A stretch of 64,000 nucleotides of DNA, taken from the NCBI GenBank assembly GCA_026936325.1, contig JAPTHN010000019.1:14596253-14660252 (forward strand), given 5' to 3'. This document shows positions 48,385-60,639 of the stretch, in pieces (within the stretch, counting starts at the first letter, position 1; each line of letters opens with the position of its first letter). Source of the DNA: Platynereis dumerilii. Lineage: Eukaryota; Annelida; Polychaeta; Phyllodocida; Nereididae. The notes beneath the pieces are model-generated. The model did no database searches and was not told where the DNA came from. It saw only the letters and a program-made list of their open reading frames with translations. The translations under genes and the position numbers were made by a program.

Positions 48385-51300
48385 GTTGACTTGGAAACTC
48401 AGAATGCCTGCTGAAGCATTTCAGTTCTCATGCAAACTGACATGCCGAAGCTTACAGAATCCTGGGGGGTCGTGTTAACAGCTTGCCCTAATGCTTATTA
48501 TGCTTGGCTACTGCAAATGGTCTCGTAAATATAGAATTAATTGTTTAGTAAGTAAAGAATTTATTGCCTGGAGGGGCATTTAGTCACATTTAGTCACACT
48601 ACAGTTTTATCACAGGTAATCTTGCATCAAAAATTGATTAATGGATGATAACTAACAAAGAGTTAAATTGCATATTGTGATGGATTTGCATATTTCATGA
48701 AGTTGTGAGTGTAATATTTGAAATCATTTTGTATCATGCACAATCCTTGGGGTGTTCTTGTATAATCATCAGCTACCAAACCGATGTTATTCACTGTAAA
48801 ACAAAAATGACAAAATTGGTCAGAAAGCCAAATAGGTTCAGCCTTGAATACATATTTCTTATTTTTTAATATCCATGTAGACGTTTAGGAACTATACTTG
48901 TCTGAAAACAGCTTAGTCACATTTTATCCAACCAGTATATCTAAAGTAGTGAATATTCTTTAAAACCAGCATTAAGTGCAAGGAAAAGATTATTAAATTC
49001 TTTTTAAAAACTACTCAACTCCACCTTGATGGCTAATTAATTCAATCTGGAGAGATATGAAGTCTACATGAAATCCTACACAAATTCTCCCTGATTGATT
49101 TGCGGGTTTTAGGGCTTCTGCTGAGATGTTGGCTGAATTGATTTCAGCAAGCTGGTTCTTCAGAACTTGTCTTGAATTATGTATTGCTTATCTATAGCTA
49201 CTGCATGTAGCCCATTCCTGCAGTTATCGACTTTGTGTTTTCATCCACATGACAGCGGAGCAATCAGTTAGGCCTACTTTCAAAAACATGACCAATTTTT
49301 TTCAGAACATAAAAAATTCATAAATGGAAAATCTACGGCAGATTCAAAACATTTGGAAGGATAACTTATGTATATCAATGCTTTATTTTCAGTGTCTTTG
49401 TATATTAAATTATGTTCAATTCACAACTAATCCAAAGATCTGACTGCATGAAATGTACCTATTATAACCTCAGTAGGGTTTATTTGATTTTTTTATTTGA
49501 TTGACAATTAATGTGAGCTATCACAATCAATAGAGGTGCAACAGAAGAGTTGAGCTGCCAAAGCATTTTATTCTTTTATTGATAATGTGTCCTTAAATTT
49601 TTCTTTTCTCAAAGATATCTCAACAAACTAGTACAAAGCTGGTATGTCTATCCAGAATCCCTTTCGTCAACTTGACAGTGACATCAATATACCTTGAGAA
49701 AACCATACTAATCCTTCAGAAAGGCACTATGAATTCCTTAACAAATACTGTAGGGCGTGGGCGGTGGTTCTGAAAAATGTCGTGGGGCAGGAAGCTGTAC
49801 ATCTGCTATCTTAAGAATCCTTTTTATGAGCAAGCAAGGTGATATGAAACCCTGAAGAAAAACCACATCTTCCCTGTACCCGTTGTTGTGAAGAATTTCT
49901 TTCTCTTTGGATCAGTAATATACACAGTCTGTGTGTCTGAGCAAATTTGCAAAGTGTAAGCACAAGCTTATTTAAAAGTGGTTTGGGCTAGAGGAATTAC
50001 AAAGTATGTGCAACTGTCTGTCTGAGTATCATTATGCTGAAAGCCAAAGCAATTAATTGCATAGAAGAATAAGACATGACTGTATTCCATGTAGAAGAAT
50101 GTGATTGCCAAGTCTGACTCTGGTATACATCAATGTTGAGTTGAAATTTTGTGCAAGTTAAAACTCCCACCCTTGGGAACAGGGAGCACCTTATTATGTC
50201 ATCATTACATCTGCCTCTGGCAGCTGCGCATATAAGGTTAAACAACATTGGCCTCAAATCACCTATTTTGTCAAATTTGAGGATTTTGAAAGCTTAAGTT
50301 AAAATAAAAATCATTTCGAACATGGGCTGCCATATACGACAGAGGGACCAGTCTCATAAATCAATTTATGTGCATTTACACAAAAGTGATTGCACTGTAG
50401 AATCCTTTTATACACTCATAAATTAGTCTGTCACTACGGTAACATAATTTGGTCAAAGGGTATTTTTGATGGCATCGTGGCTGTTACATATATATGCGAG
50501 ACCTATTCCAAATTGATGCCGAAATTGATTTATGAAATAACTTTCGTGCAATTCAGATAATCAAATCAGATGATATTCTGATGTTTTACAGGAGTGAGAC
50601 ATAAAGGAAATGGCTCCAGACACAGATTAACATATGATGGCCTTCTATCAATTGAGTCACAACATCTCACTGCAATAAAGACATTTATGACTCTCCTAAA
50701 TGGCTTTATCACATATTGTGGTCAGAAACCAAGTTGTAGGGAGCCGAGGAAGTGGCTGTAGGTTGCTTGTAACTCCAGATAACTCTATTTCAGATCAGAA
50801 GTTATTTTAAAAAGTATTGTGCCTTGTCATCCGAGGCAGAAATATTCCCTGTCATATAATCTACCCTGTGGTCCTCTGGAGATTCAGAGCATGGCTTCTG
50901 TTTCTAAATTTGATTACAACATAGTAACTAATATTATTATTTTGACCATCTAATGGCCAATAGAAGTGTTTGCTGGTTATTTAAAAAAAGGGCTCTCTGG
51001 GGTCTGGACTGGGTGCTGTAAAGAGACATACAGTTGAGTAATCTAGGCTGCTCAAGATTTACAAGATGAAAGATACAGGGGGAGAATGCCAAGCCCTCCA
51101 TTCCCACAAAAAACACAGCCATTAACAAAAGCTTGCCTGTATCAAGACACCATACATTGCTACTATCTCAACAAAGTTGGGAAAGTATGATGAGACTCGA
51201 TTTCTTATGACAAACTGCAATAATAGACTGATCAGGGAAAAGGAATTGTTATTTTGCCCGGAGGATAAATATATTATAGATACATAATAGGTACAGGCTG

Positions 51301-51510
51301 CAGCTGATTCAGAGTATTCTCTTTCAATAAGAAACTACACTTTTTCTGTTTCATGCATGGCATAAGACAGGGTTGTTATCCAGCTGACATAAAAAAATAT
51401 TAACATTATTGCCATCCATTTTGTCCTTAAAAGATTTACATTACAAAATGCAAGAACTTTAGATATATATTTAGTTTTCTCTTTGCTAAAAACAAATGTA
51501 TATCTTTACA
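48050..51510. repeat. Long dispersed repeat, copy A
   Basis: It shares with 60640-62811 blocks such as tactcaactccaccttgatg (49012 and 61750), agtgagacat-aaggaaatgg (50591 and 62541) and ttgtcatccgagg (50825 and 62775). The part 50640-51350 also matches 58201-59690. No coding capacity is recognisable, and the short frames are not conserved between copies. Confidence 0.8.
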
Positions 51511-51516
51511 TTATTA

Positions 51517-52505
51517 CCGTTTTCATAGACACGTGTTTTTCCAGTTTGTACTTCGCTTTGTCTCAAAACTGTGGTGTCACAGATTTAGTTGCATAACTTT
51601 GTATATAACAAGCACACATTTCAAGAAATTGACCAAATGCATTGACACGTAGATTATGCTTGTTTAGCTTGTTTAGCCTTAATTCCTGCACTGGTTGATA
51701 GAAGCTTCAAGGAAATGTAATTGAACCAAACAGACCACTTATCCTGAAAGGAGAATTACACTGCAGGCCAAAAATACGGAAAGAATAAGCTGCTCACCAC
51801 CGCCTTAGTGTTGCACAAAATGGTCTCTGGTTGTTCTGATTCTTACTTGATCAAATCCAAATAGGCCTAAATAAATTTGAAGTGGTTATAAAGGTAAATT
51901 TGTGAAAATATTATTACATTTCAAAGGTTGCTCTCAAAAATGGGGATGTGTCAAAGTGAGTAAGCATTGGACATTACCATTTCTTCAATATGCCTGGCAA
52001 CTTGTTTGGGACCATCAGCATTTCTGAAAGCAACAAAGGAAACTTAATGCCATTCATATACACTTTGGAAAAACTACCCATACAATTCCTGTTCCGATTA
52101 TGGCATTTTATTCTGATCAGATAAGAATACATGCACCTTCAGACAAATTTCTGTAACACTGATGCAATGGCATGCAAAATTAAGTTTCCAAACTTGTGGC
52201 CTGCAGTGTACAATGACTAAACAACAAGTTGTGGTGACGAGTGTCTCGTGAAAAACAACAATACCGGCTTTGTTTGGGAAACATTGAAACCGAGACTCTT
52301 CTGGCAAGGTGTAACAATCGGCTTAGACAGAAGTTGTTTGTTGTGGTTGTACACATTGCCTGGCTGTTTTGATTTCCTTTGTCATAAACCGTGATGTCAA
52401 ACTCAAATAGATTGAAGATTAGACCAATCACATTCACAGATACTCTAATGATGTCACGGTTTAACTGCAAAATGAAGTTTTCAAAAAACATGTAGCTATG
52501 AAAAC
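51517..52505. mobile_element. Inverted-repeat element C, copy 1
   Basis: Its ends read gttttcatagacacgtgttt and the reverse of aaaacatgtagctatgaaaa. Copy 2 at 58345-58880 carries the same sequence in inverted orientation, including aaccgtgatgtca and gttgtacac blocks. Non-coding. Confidence 0.6.
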
Positions 52506-52649
52506 TATAATACAGTACACTGAAAAAACACTTTGTCTAAATAGAGACAAATTTTGTCTGGATTTACACAAAATCGCATGTTAGCTGGTGTCCGTCCAAA
52601 GTCTTGTCTATTCCAGACAAAATGAAATGTGTGATTTTTTAGACAATCA

Positions 52650-53330
52650 TTTGTCTGCTTTACACATCAAAACTGTCAAAATATGTGTTAATTTTATGAT
52701 AGATATTTGTCTGTTGCAACATAGACTTTGTTTAGAATTTTGTCTGTTTTGACATAGACCATTGCTTGATTTAGCATAGACTTTGTTTAGATTTTTGTCT
52801 ATTTCAACACAGATCATTGTCTTAAGTAACAATGTATTTGTTCAGAATTTTGTCTGTTCCAGCACATGCCCTTGTGCATAATAACATAGCCTTTGTTTAG
52901 AATTTTGTCTATTTCAGCACATGCTCTTGTTTAAAATAACATAGCCTTTGTTCAGAATTTTGTCTGTTCCAGCACATGCCTTTGTGTATAATAACATAGC
53001 GTTTGTTTAGAATTTTGTCTATTTCAGCACATGCCCTTGTTTAAAATAACATGGCCTTTGTTCAGAATTTTGTCCATTTCAGCACATGCCCTTGTGTATA
53101 ATAACATAGCCTTTGTTCAGAATTTTGTCTGTTTCAGCACATGCCCTTGTTTATAATAACGTAACCTTTGTTCAGAATTTTGTCTATTTCAGCACAGATC
53201 ATTGTCTAAAATAACAATGTATTTGTTCATAATGTTGCTTCAGCACATGCTCTTATGTATAGCAACATAGCCTTTGTTTAGAATTTTGTCCATTTCAGCA
53301 CAGATCATTGTCTGAATTAACAATTAGTAA
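52650..53330. repeat. 55-base minisatellite, about 12 copies
   Basis: Units contain tttgttcagaattttgtctg, ttcagcacatgcccttgt and ataataacatagcc in fixed order with a period of about 55. Variation between units is moderate. The same ttttgtctg word occurs in the ends of transposon A, so the array probably grew from subterminal sequence. Confidence 0.85.
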
Positions 53331-53620
53331 ATCTATGTGCAGTCAATGAATCCTTAACCCTTTAGATATAGATAAACAAGGTATATTTCATTCTCCAAAA
53401 TGCAATGATAACCAAAACAAGATTTCCATTGATTATATGAATGTTTAATTACAATATCAAATAATGATACAGTGTACAGTACTTGAGGTAATATTAATCA
53501 TATGCTTAGAAAAGCGTCAATATGTATTTTTTGTATAAATCATAAAGATATTTGCACAGTTCTTTCCCAATATGAATGTACAAATCAAATAAAGTTCATT
53601 ATTATGATTGGTCTACATAC

Positions 53621-55273
53621 CCATCCCTGAATAAAAATGTCCTTAATTTTAATGGGCAAGTCATAAATAATGTTTTCCAATTCAAGTAGGTCATGTATTA
53701 TACTGCTGCGCTTCGACAATGCTGCAGCTGCGAAGAGCAGGAAATTGTTGCTACCGTGTGACACCTCCTTTGCTAAAGGAATCTTTCTCAACCCCGCATA
53801 CTCATCCATGCTTGGTCCCACCTGAATAGTAATAGATAAAGAAAAGAAACAGTGAATTACACCATTCATGTTTGTATGTATTGATCCTTACTTTGTTATT
53901 TGTCAGTCATTTTCATGCAAGTAGAGCATAATATAAACTTTTGCATGCAAATAGATTACAACCCAGTTTGTTTTGCAATACCACATGAAGAAGTGTTGTA
54001 TAAAAACCATGCAGTATATATTGTTGTATACCCAATGGTTCTTTTTGCATGAAGAGATATGTTGGTGGTGTCATTGCATTGTTTACCTTTGGGAAATCAT
54101 GTCTAGGCAAATTCAACTGACTAGTATAGATCATCTGAGCAAAATTTAGCTCTCTTGTGAATTGTATAATTGGGCAAGAATAAGACCGAATGTTTGTACG
54201 ATGTTATTTTGATATGCAGCCCCACTCATGAAGAGATCTTGAGTCCTCTGTACGCACTCTTGTGATTTTGTGTTTGTGTTTTACGTCTCATCAGCACCTG
54301 AGTGGCTATTTAGATCTTGTGATTTTGTAATTTATTATTTAAACTGCTTTTCTTGAGAAACCACTGCAATGTTACCAATATAATTTGTGGCTAAACTTGT
54401 CGCTACACAACATCAGCCAAAATTAACATTTGCAACATCAAAAGTTTGTTGCAAGTTGTTGTCGGGCACATCTTAAACACCACAAAACATTGTAACCACT
54501 GGGTCTTATTATAATTATACACCAAGAAATATAATAACAAAATACAAACTTACTAGTTTGAAATCCACAAAATATTCCATGGTCTCTGTAAGTTGCCATT
54601 TTCGCCACGACATCTGCAAAAAAAGGAATGCTGACCATTTAATGAGGAAAGAAGATGATTTACCAAATAAGATTCTGAAACTATACCAATTAGGTAAACT
54701 AGATTTGTGTGTATTGAGAAAATCAACAGATATATAGTGTAATTTGAAATGTATTAGTATTTGTTGATCATATTTGAAAATATACACATTATTATTTTCA
54801 ATTTTTGTCTAACAAGTGGCATATACATACTCCAGTCTTGTATGTCTTTATCAATTGTTCACTCTTAAAATATATTTAATTTACAAAGTACACTATGTTG
54901 AGTTATCCAATTAGTAAAATTAACCTTGTATAAAACATCTGCAATTGGCATAGTTGTAATATAAAAAAGATAAAGGTGCTGCTAAAGGTGGCCACGCATT
55001 ATAAATGTTGTGTTGTAACTCTATTCTGTAAAAGAATAAATAGTTATAGCCACCTTCCTAATTCTTTGCGATGTGCTCCTTTCTTACCTGCTTATAAATC
55101 AATTCCATCATTTGCAATTTTAAGATCATCTCATTCATTCTATTGTTGAGGTTTTGGTGTAGCTTTTACAGCAGTGCTGGTGTAGCTTTGACAGCAGTGC
55201 TGGTGCCATTCTCTCCGATTTCCCGGCAAAATTATCGAATGTCTGGCCAACTAGTTGAGAAATCATTGTCACT
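53621..55273 (-). pseudogene. Spliced-looking open frame inside transposon A
   Basis: Three putative minus-strand exons: 55088-55273 (acceptor tttatttcag, donor GTAAGA; ends KLQMMELIYKQ, with its frame broken once or twice), 54554-54613 (acceptor tttttttgcag, donor GTAAGT; MSWRKWQLTETMEYFVDFKL, phase 0-0) and 53621-53821 (acceptor actattcag; VGPSMDEYAGLRKIPLAKEV and a helix-like tail). The join FKL-VGPSM keeps frame. I do not recognise the family. It may be a captured host gene piece or part of a transposon protein. Confidence 0.4.
54272..54314 (-). mobile_element. 43-base LINE tail insertion
   Basis: The block reads, on the minus strand, as the last bases of the ORF1-only LINE (gtgctgatgagacgtaaa). 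It is flanked by perfect 14-base duplications TCTTGTGATTTTGT at 54258-54271 and 54315-54328. This is an extremely 5'-truncated insertion. Confidence 0.8.
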
Positions 55274-55859
55274 CTGAAATAAACAATTACAAGTATTGAA
55301 TACAGACAGAAACAAAACTGAAGTTGTCCTACTACTGTCTTTGCATGAGTAGAAATTCTTATGCAAAGTGCAAAATCAAGGCTTTAGTAATGTATGACTG
55401 ATGTGTCACGTGATCAGCTACAAGAGAACATACACTCAGCAAAATGCACTCTAGACTCTTTAATGAGCACACAGGACATGTTATTCTATTCATTGTAATG
55501 CTTTTATAACCCTGCCCATTTCCCATCTCCTTCAATTTCAGAGAACTGTATCTCCAGGAATTACAAGCCCTCACTTACATCATACATGTACATGTAATGA
55601 ACCATGTCCTATGTGCCACACACACTACTACCATCCCAATCGTAACCAATGTACGGTCCACAGGCACAGGAGGTCAATACATTTTGGGGGGCTGCCCAAA
55701 AAATATCGTCTAAATTGCCCCAAAATTTAAGTTCACAAAATACTAAGCCCGAAACCATCTGAAAAATTTATATTTCAAAATTTTATTTTTGGGGGGCTCC
55801 AGCCCCTGGCTCCTACACCTGGATGTACCATTTCCAACTATTCCAAACATACTACACAT

Positions 55860-56260
55860 ACAGATGGCTTTAGCCCGATATCTATGCACTAGCCCTGTAC
55901 CCATAATCAATGTCAACCAAACATGGTCAATGTCCACCAAACATGACCAATATCCAACATCCATACAATATGCACTAACCCTCAACCTATCAACTATCCC
56001 AAGCTTCAATGTCCAACATCAATGCACTAACCCTTTACCTGTCCTTTTAAAAGGCTTAAGTATCCCAAACAGCAACTATCCCAAGCATGACCAAGGTCCA
56101 ACATCTATGCACTAACCCTAAACCTACCCTCAACTGTCTCAAACATCAACTATCCCAAGCATGACCAATGTCCAGTATATGTACACTAAACCTAATCCAA
56201 ACTGACTGCCTGTTTAAGAAAAAACTATCCCAATATATTCCAATGTTCTACAACTGTCCT
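55860..56260. repeat. Degenerate minisatellite
   Basis: Imperfect units repeat cactaaccct, atcaactatcccaagc and atgaccaa-gtccaacat words. The period is irregular at roughly 60-70 bases. It lies inside transposon A. Confidence 0.6.
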
Positions 56261-58344
56261 AACCACTCTACACCTATAGGCAAGGATATGCCCCAGTAAT
56301 TCCAATGTTTTCAAAGCAACATATAAATTAGCAATATTGACAAATAAGTATATAGACACAGTCTTCAAGCTAATAATTAACAACTTTTAATAATTAATTA
56401 AATTTTCTTAGAAATAACAAATGTACTTTTAAATCCCACATAATTTCATACATGAATTTTCAATGCCATATTTTCGAGACATGAATTAGCCCTTTGTAAT
56501 GGCCTATATTTGACTCCTGTCATGCTATTAACTTGGAAGTATCTGTCACCTTAACTTGGTACCTGAGCATTGTAATAATGGTAAATTTTCCACTTAAAAT
56601 CTGTTATATATCACATTTGGTTCATGTATGCAATCAAAAATAATTAAAGCAAATCTTTAACTTACCTTTACATCTTTCAGTCAGCTCCAGCAAACCCCAC
56701 AATGTCAACTTCCCAGTGACAAATGTACTTTTAACCAAGGTTGCACATGCTTGTCTTTTGCTAACAAATATCTAGTCAGTCTGAGTCAGTACACTTCTTA
56801 AGTGAAGCTTGATGACTTTAAAATCTAAACGAGGTCAGTTTTGATCCAGTTTAATTGTTTGCCATGTTGGCCAACAAAACAAAAAAACATTTACAAAGAA
56901 GATTAGTCTCGTACCAAGCAAAAGTACCCAAAATTTTGTGTGAAATATCAGACAAATTGGAAGTTGCTGGATCAACAGTGAGCTTTATGCTGTTTTACAA
57001 CACTGCTTGTCTGTTTCACACATTATTTTGAATGGAATACACAAAGCCCATTTTACACATAGATTTTGTCTGATATTTCACACAAAGTGTTTTTTCAGTG
57101 TAGGTTCCAAATTATTACGCAAGCTGGTTTTTTATGATATCTCATAAACAACTAAAAACTTTTTAATATCCTCCCCAGATAACAATTTGTGTTCCATGAA
57201 GACAATATCCTGTAAGTTTTGTCCAATTCTGGTGGTGCAGTGAGGAGTTACGCCACAGCGCACCATATACCCTGTTTTTCGATGTCCCAAAGTATTATGC
57301 AAATATTAGAAAAAGTAATCTAAAAGTACCAAAATGATCTTTTAATTCTACTAAACACTTTTCTCTTAATGTTAAATGAAAAATAGAACCTTCATTTCAA
57401 AAATTGTTGCTTTAATAACGAAGAAATCCATAATATTCCCCTGCATTGAAATAACATTGAAATAACTAACTTCTTGCATTAAAAAGCTTTTCCAAGACAA
57501 AAAAAATTTTTCACATTATGAAACTCTCTCTATGTCTTCCTTAGGTTTAGAACTCGTCTCAAAATTAAAGAGAAGCCATTTCGATCAATAAACATGAACA
57601 ACATCTTTAAATGAAAATGATGGAGATTGGGCTCGCATTGACGGCAATGCTAATTCAAAGGAAAAAAGCAGCACTCATTTTTGACTTATTGTTATGTTTT
57701 GTAGAGAAAGTGGAATTGGTTCATCTTTACACAGGATAACATCATAGTCTCAAAGGTATATTATTATAATGAATTGGTTGTGATTTGACAACTTTTCATA
57801 ACAAAAGAGGCTTTGTATTCAAGAAAAAAGGTAATTTCAATTTTATTACAATGAAGAGGTTTTATATTGATTTCTTCGTCATGAAAACAACCATTTTTGA
57901 AATGAAGGTTCTATTTTTCGTTAAACGTTTAGAGGTAAGTGTTTAGAGGATTAATAGATCATTTTGGTACTTTCAGATCACTTTGTCTAACATTTGCATA
58001 ATAATTTGGGACATTGAAAAACAGGGTATATGGTGCGCTGTGGCATAACTCCTCACTGCACCACCAGAATTGGACAAAACTTACAGGATATTACTTTCAT
58101 GGAACACACATTGTTATGTGGGAAGGATTTAAAAATATGTTGAGTTGTTTTTGAGATATCATAAAAAAACAACTTGCGTAATAATTTGGAACCCACTGTA
58201 ATAATAATGGCTTTATATCAACTGAGTCATAACATCTGGCTGCAATAAAGACATTTATCCATTTATGCCCCTCCCAAATGACTTTATGGTGCCACCATAG
58301 CCAAGTTGCAAGGAGCCAAGGAAGGTGTTTTATTATCGTTTTCA

Positions 58345-58880
58345 TAACTATGTGTTTTTTGAAAACTTTGTTTTGCAGTTAAACCGTGACATCATCGGGT
58401 ATCTTACAGTGTGATTGATCTAATCTTCAATCTGTGACATATCAGTTCAGAGTTTGACATAACAGTTAATGACAAAGGAATTTAAAACTGTCAGGCAGTG
58501 TTACTATTTGTGTACAACCACAACAAACAACGCATATCTAAGCAGAGTGTTGCACCTCATTGTTTTCCAAACAAAATGTTTTGCTGTTTTTCACAAGACA
58601 CCATGCTATCATCACAATTTCAAACAACTCTTTTTGTCAGTAATTACAACTCTCCTTTGAGATTAAGTAGTCTGTTTGGTTCAGCATTGAAGCATCTTTC
58701 AGCCAGGGCAAGCTGAACAAGTGAAACGTACATCATCCATGTGTCACTGCACTTGGTCAGTTTACTGAAATCTGCCCTTGTAACAAACACAATTATTCAA
58801 CAAATCTCTTACATCACAGTTTTGGAATGAAGCAAATTGCAAACTTGAAAAACATGTAGCTATGAAAACGACAATAAGTC
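58345..58880. mobile_element. Inverted-repeat element C, copy 2
   Basis: Ends cgttttcataactatgtg and acatgtagctatgaaaacg are mirrored. It interrupts the dispersed-repeat copy at 58201-59690. It is inverted relative to copy 1 and about half as long. Confidence 0.65.
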
Positions 58881-59300
58881 GCCTGCATCTTCAGATAACT
58901 GAATGACAAAGCTCTGTTTTTCCTAAACATAAGTCATTTCAAAATTATAGCTCCCAGTTATCCTATAATCTCTAGGCAGACATTTTCCATGTCATAAACT
59001 ATCCTGGGGTCCTCTCTGGGTTTTAGAGCCTGGCTTCTGTCGGAGCACAGCATAATAAACAAGGTTTTTTTTTTCGCATTCCTCCATAGACCGTTGCAGG
59101 TCCCTACTTTCATTTTAATAACATCACTGATATATTGAATGAATAACAACCATTTCAATGTTACTGACTGAAACTGATTTAAGATTTCTGCATACAGTAC
59201 AAACTAAAAAAATTGTCCTCAATTCTTTTGCCTCAGGAAGATGCTCACCCATTTACACCCTTCTGTTCTTACTCATCCTGTTCCTCACATTCCAGTTCAC

Positions 59301-59392
59301 TGAAAATGCTCAGTTTTGGATTACTTTTCCGTACTTTAGATATTTTAAAATATCTAAAGTACGGAAAAGTAATCCAAAACTGAGCATTTTCA
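59301..59392. repeat. Perfect 92-base palindrome without spacer
   Basis: The sequence from 59301 to 59346 is followed immediately by its exact reverse complement to 59392; the centre is atatttt-aaaatat. There are no mismatches in 46 base pairs. Confidence 0.95.
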
Positions 59393-59690
59393 TCAAAAAG
59401 TCATCATTGTTATTTTCATGTTTACTATAGCAAAAAGATTAACATGAGCATCTCTGTACCAAGTTGCCATACATTATACACTGTAGCTATCTCAATAAAG
59501 TTGGCAAAGTTGGATGAGACTGTCTAAATTTCTTATGACAAACTGAAAAGTAGAAAGATAAGGGACAATTAAATTGACTGTTTGCATGTGGGATAAAAGC
59601 ATTATCAATACATCCTAGATGTTGCTGATAAAGGGTATTCCTATTCAATAGAAAGCTACAATTTTTCCATGTTTCTCATATTGTAAAACA

Positions 59691-60639
59691 TTGTAAAGGA
59701 ATTAGGTCTTATATTGGAAATATACAAAATACTGGTATTAACTTTTCGTTTTCTATTTTGTTCCGAACAGATAACAATTATTTATTTTCCCATTTTCTGG
59801 TTATTCCAGACAAGTCGTTCATAAAATGTGTTACTTGGTCACTATAAATTTCGACCAGCTGTAACAGTGGAACATTTCTTAATGTTAGGTTTGCTAAAAC
59901 GATATAATTCAACAGAGAAGGAATTTCAGCCAAGAAGTTAATTTAATGCTGAGAATGTACTGCTGGCAATCAAGGACTTACATTGATCATCACAATCAGT
60001 GGCTTCTACTAATTGGCAATCCCTCTGAGTGACATGATGAATGCAAATCAGATCAAACCGAAGCAATACCAGGATTGAGCAAAAAAAGGTCTCTCTCTGA
60101 CTTTGTGAGAATTTAGGTATCTTAACAAGAGTCATATGAATAGAAGTGTCTTGATATTGTATAACAATTGGTAAGCATATTTACAAAATTTTGATTTTGT
60201 GAAGAATTTAAAAAGTAAGAATACATTGCGCCAAGTGTCATGAAGCTCTCAAACTCATTTGCAACAGAATGACGTAACCAAATTGCATAATATGAGATTA
60301 TATCCTGTGTAGCCATTTCCATTTTATGACCAGTACACTTGCACAGAATTGAGGTACAACCTTAAGTTTAGGCATGGAGAGATGAAAAAGCCAGTTCAGA
60401 AATTTAAAATGTGAAATACACCTGTCATAAGAGTACTGGAATTGTCATCTCTCCGACATCTAAGTGTAGTCATTGTTATGGTGAAGAGCAAAATTGTTGT
60501 CATGTCACATTTCATGAATGGTTCTTTTCATGGAAGTTGTTTTTTTACTCTGCAATAAATTTCTTACTTAGAATTTAGTAGAATCTAGTATACTTTTATT
60601 GTTCATTTGTAATCATGTAAACAGAAATTTGACAAAGAA
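59691..60639. other. Intergenic stretch between repeat copies
   Basis: AT-rich; no gene, array or element end recognised. Confidence 0.4.

Larger units (their letters stand above)
43690..48610. repeat. Second copy of the 3.3-5.1 kb repeat region, flanked by inverted modules
   Basis: 44030-44190 plus 45917-46250 and 47160-47440 match 3310-4180 and 4560-4680, including accatgacttttaggtatat and tggtcattcacttaaagcaa. The flanks 43690-43920 and 48385-48610 are inverted copies of a module containing the ccccccag and tggtctcgtaaat marks. The copy was later interrupted by an ORF1-only LINE (44193-45916) and a MITE (46311-47124). Confidence 0.7.
52518..57100. mobile_element. Inverted-repeat transposon A, nested in B
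   Basis: Ends CACTGAAAAAACACTTTGT are a perfect 19-base inverted repeat flanked by TA on both sides (52516-52517 and 57101-57102). Inside are a 55-base minisatellite (52650-53330), a spliced-looking open frame on the minus strand (53621-55273) and a degenerate repeat (55860-56260). TA duplication and CACTG ends point to a Tc1/mariner-like mode of movement, but no DDE transposase motif was recognised. Confidence 0.7.
52513..58198. mobile_element. Tc1/mariner-type element B with long inverted ends, interrupted
   Basis: The right end reads ggaacccactg before TA (58199-58200). The left end is cag at 52513 after TA (52511-52512), and then resumes at 57103 as ggttccaaattattacgcaa. Inverted similarity extends about 380 bases at each end (57103-57480 and 57840-58190). 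Element A sits in the sixth position of the left inverted repeat. Counting only B, the element is about 1.1 kb and non-coding. Confidence 0.7.
58201..59690. repeat. Long dispersed repeat, copy B
   Basis: Direct matches to 50640-51350 include aactgagtcataacatct, tcctct-tgg-ttt-agagcctggcttctgt and ctatctcaataaagttggcaaag. It is interrupted by element C copy 2 and holds the 92-base palindrome. Confidence 0.7.
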
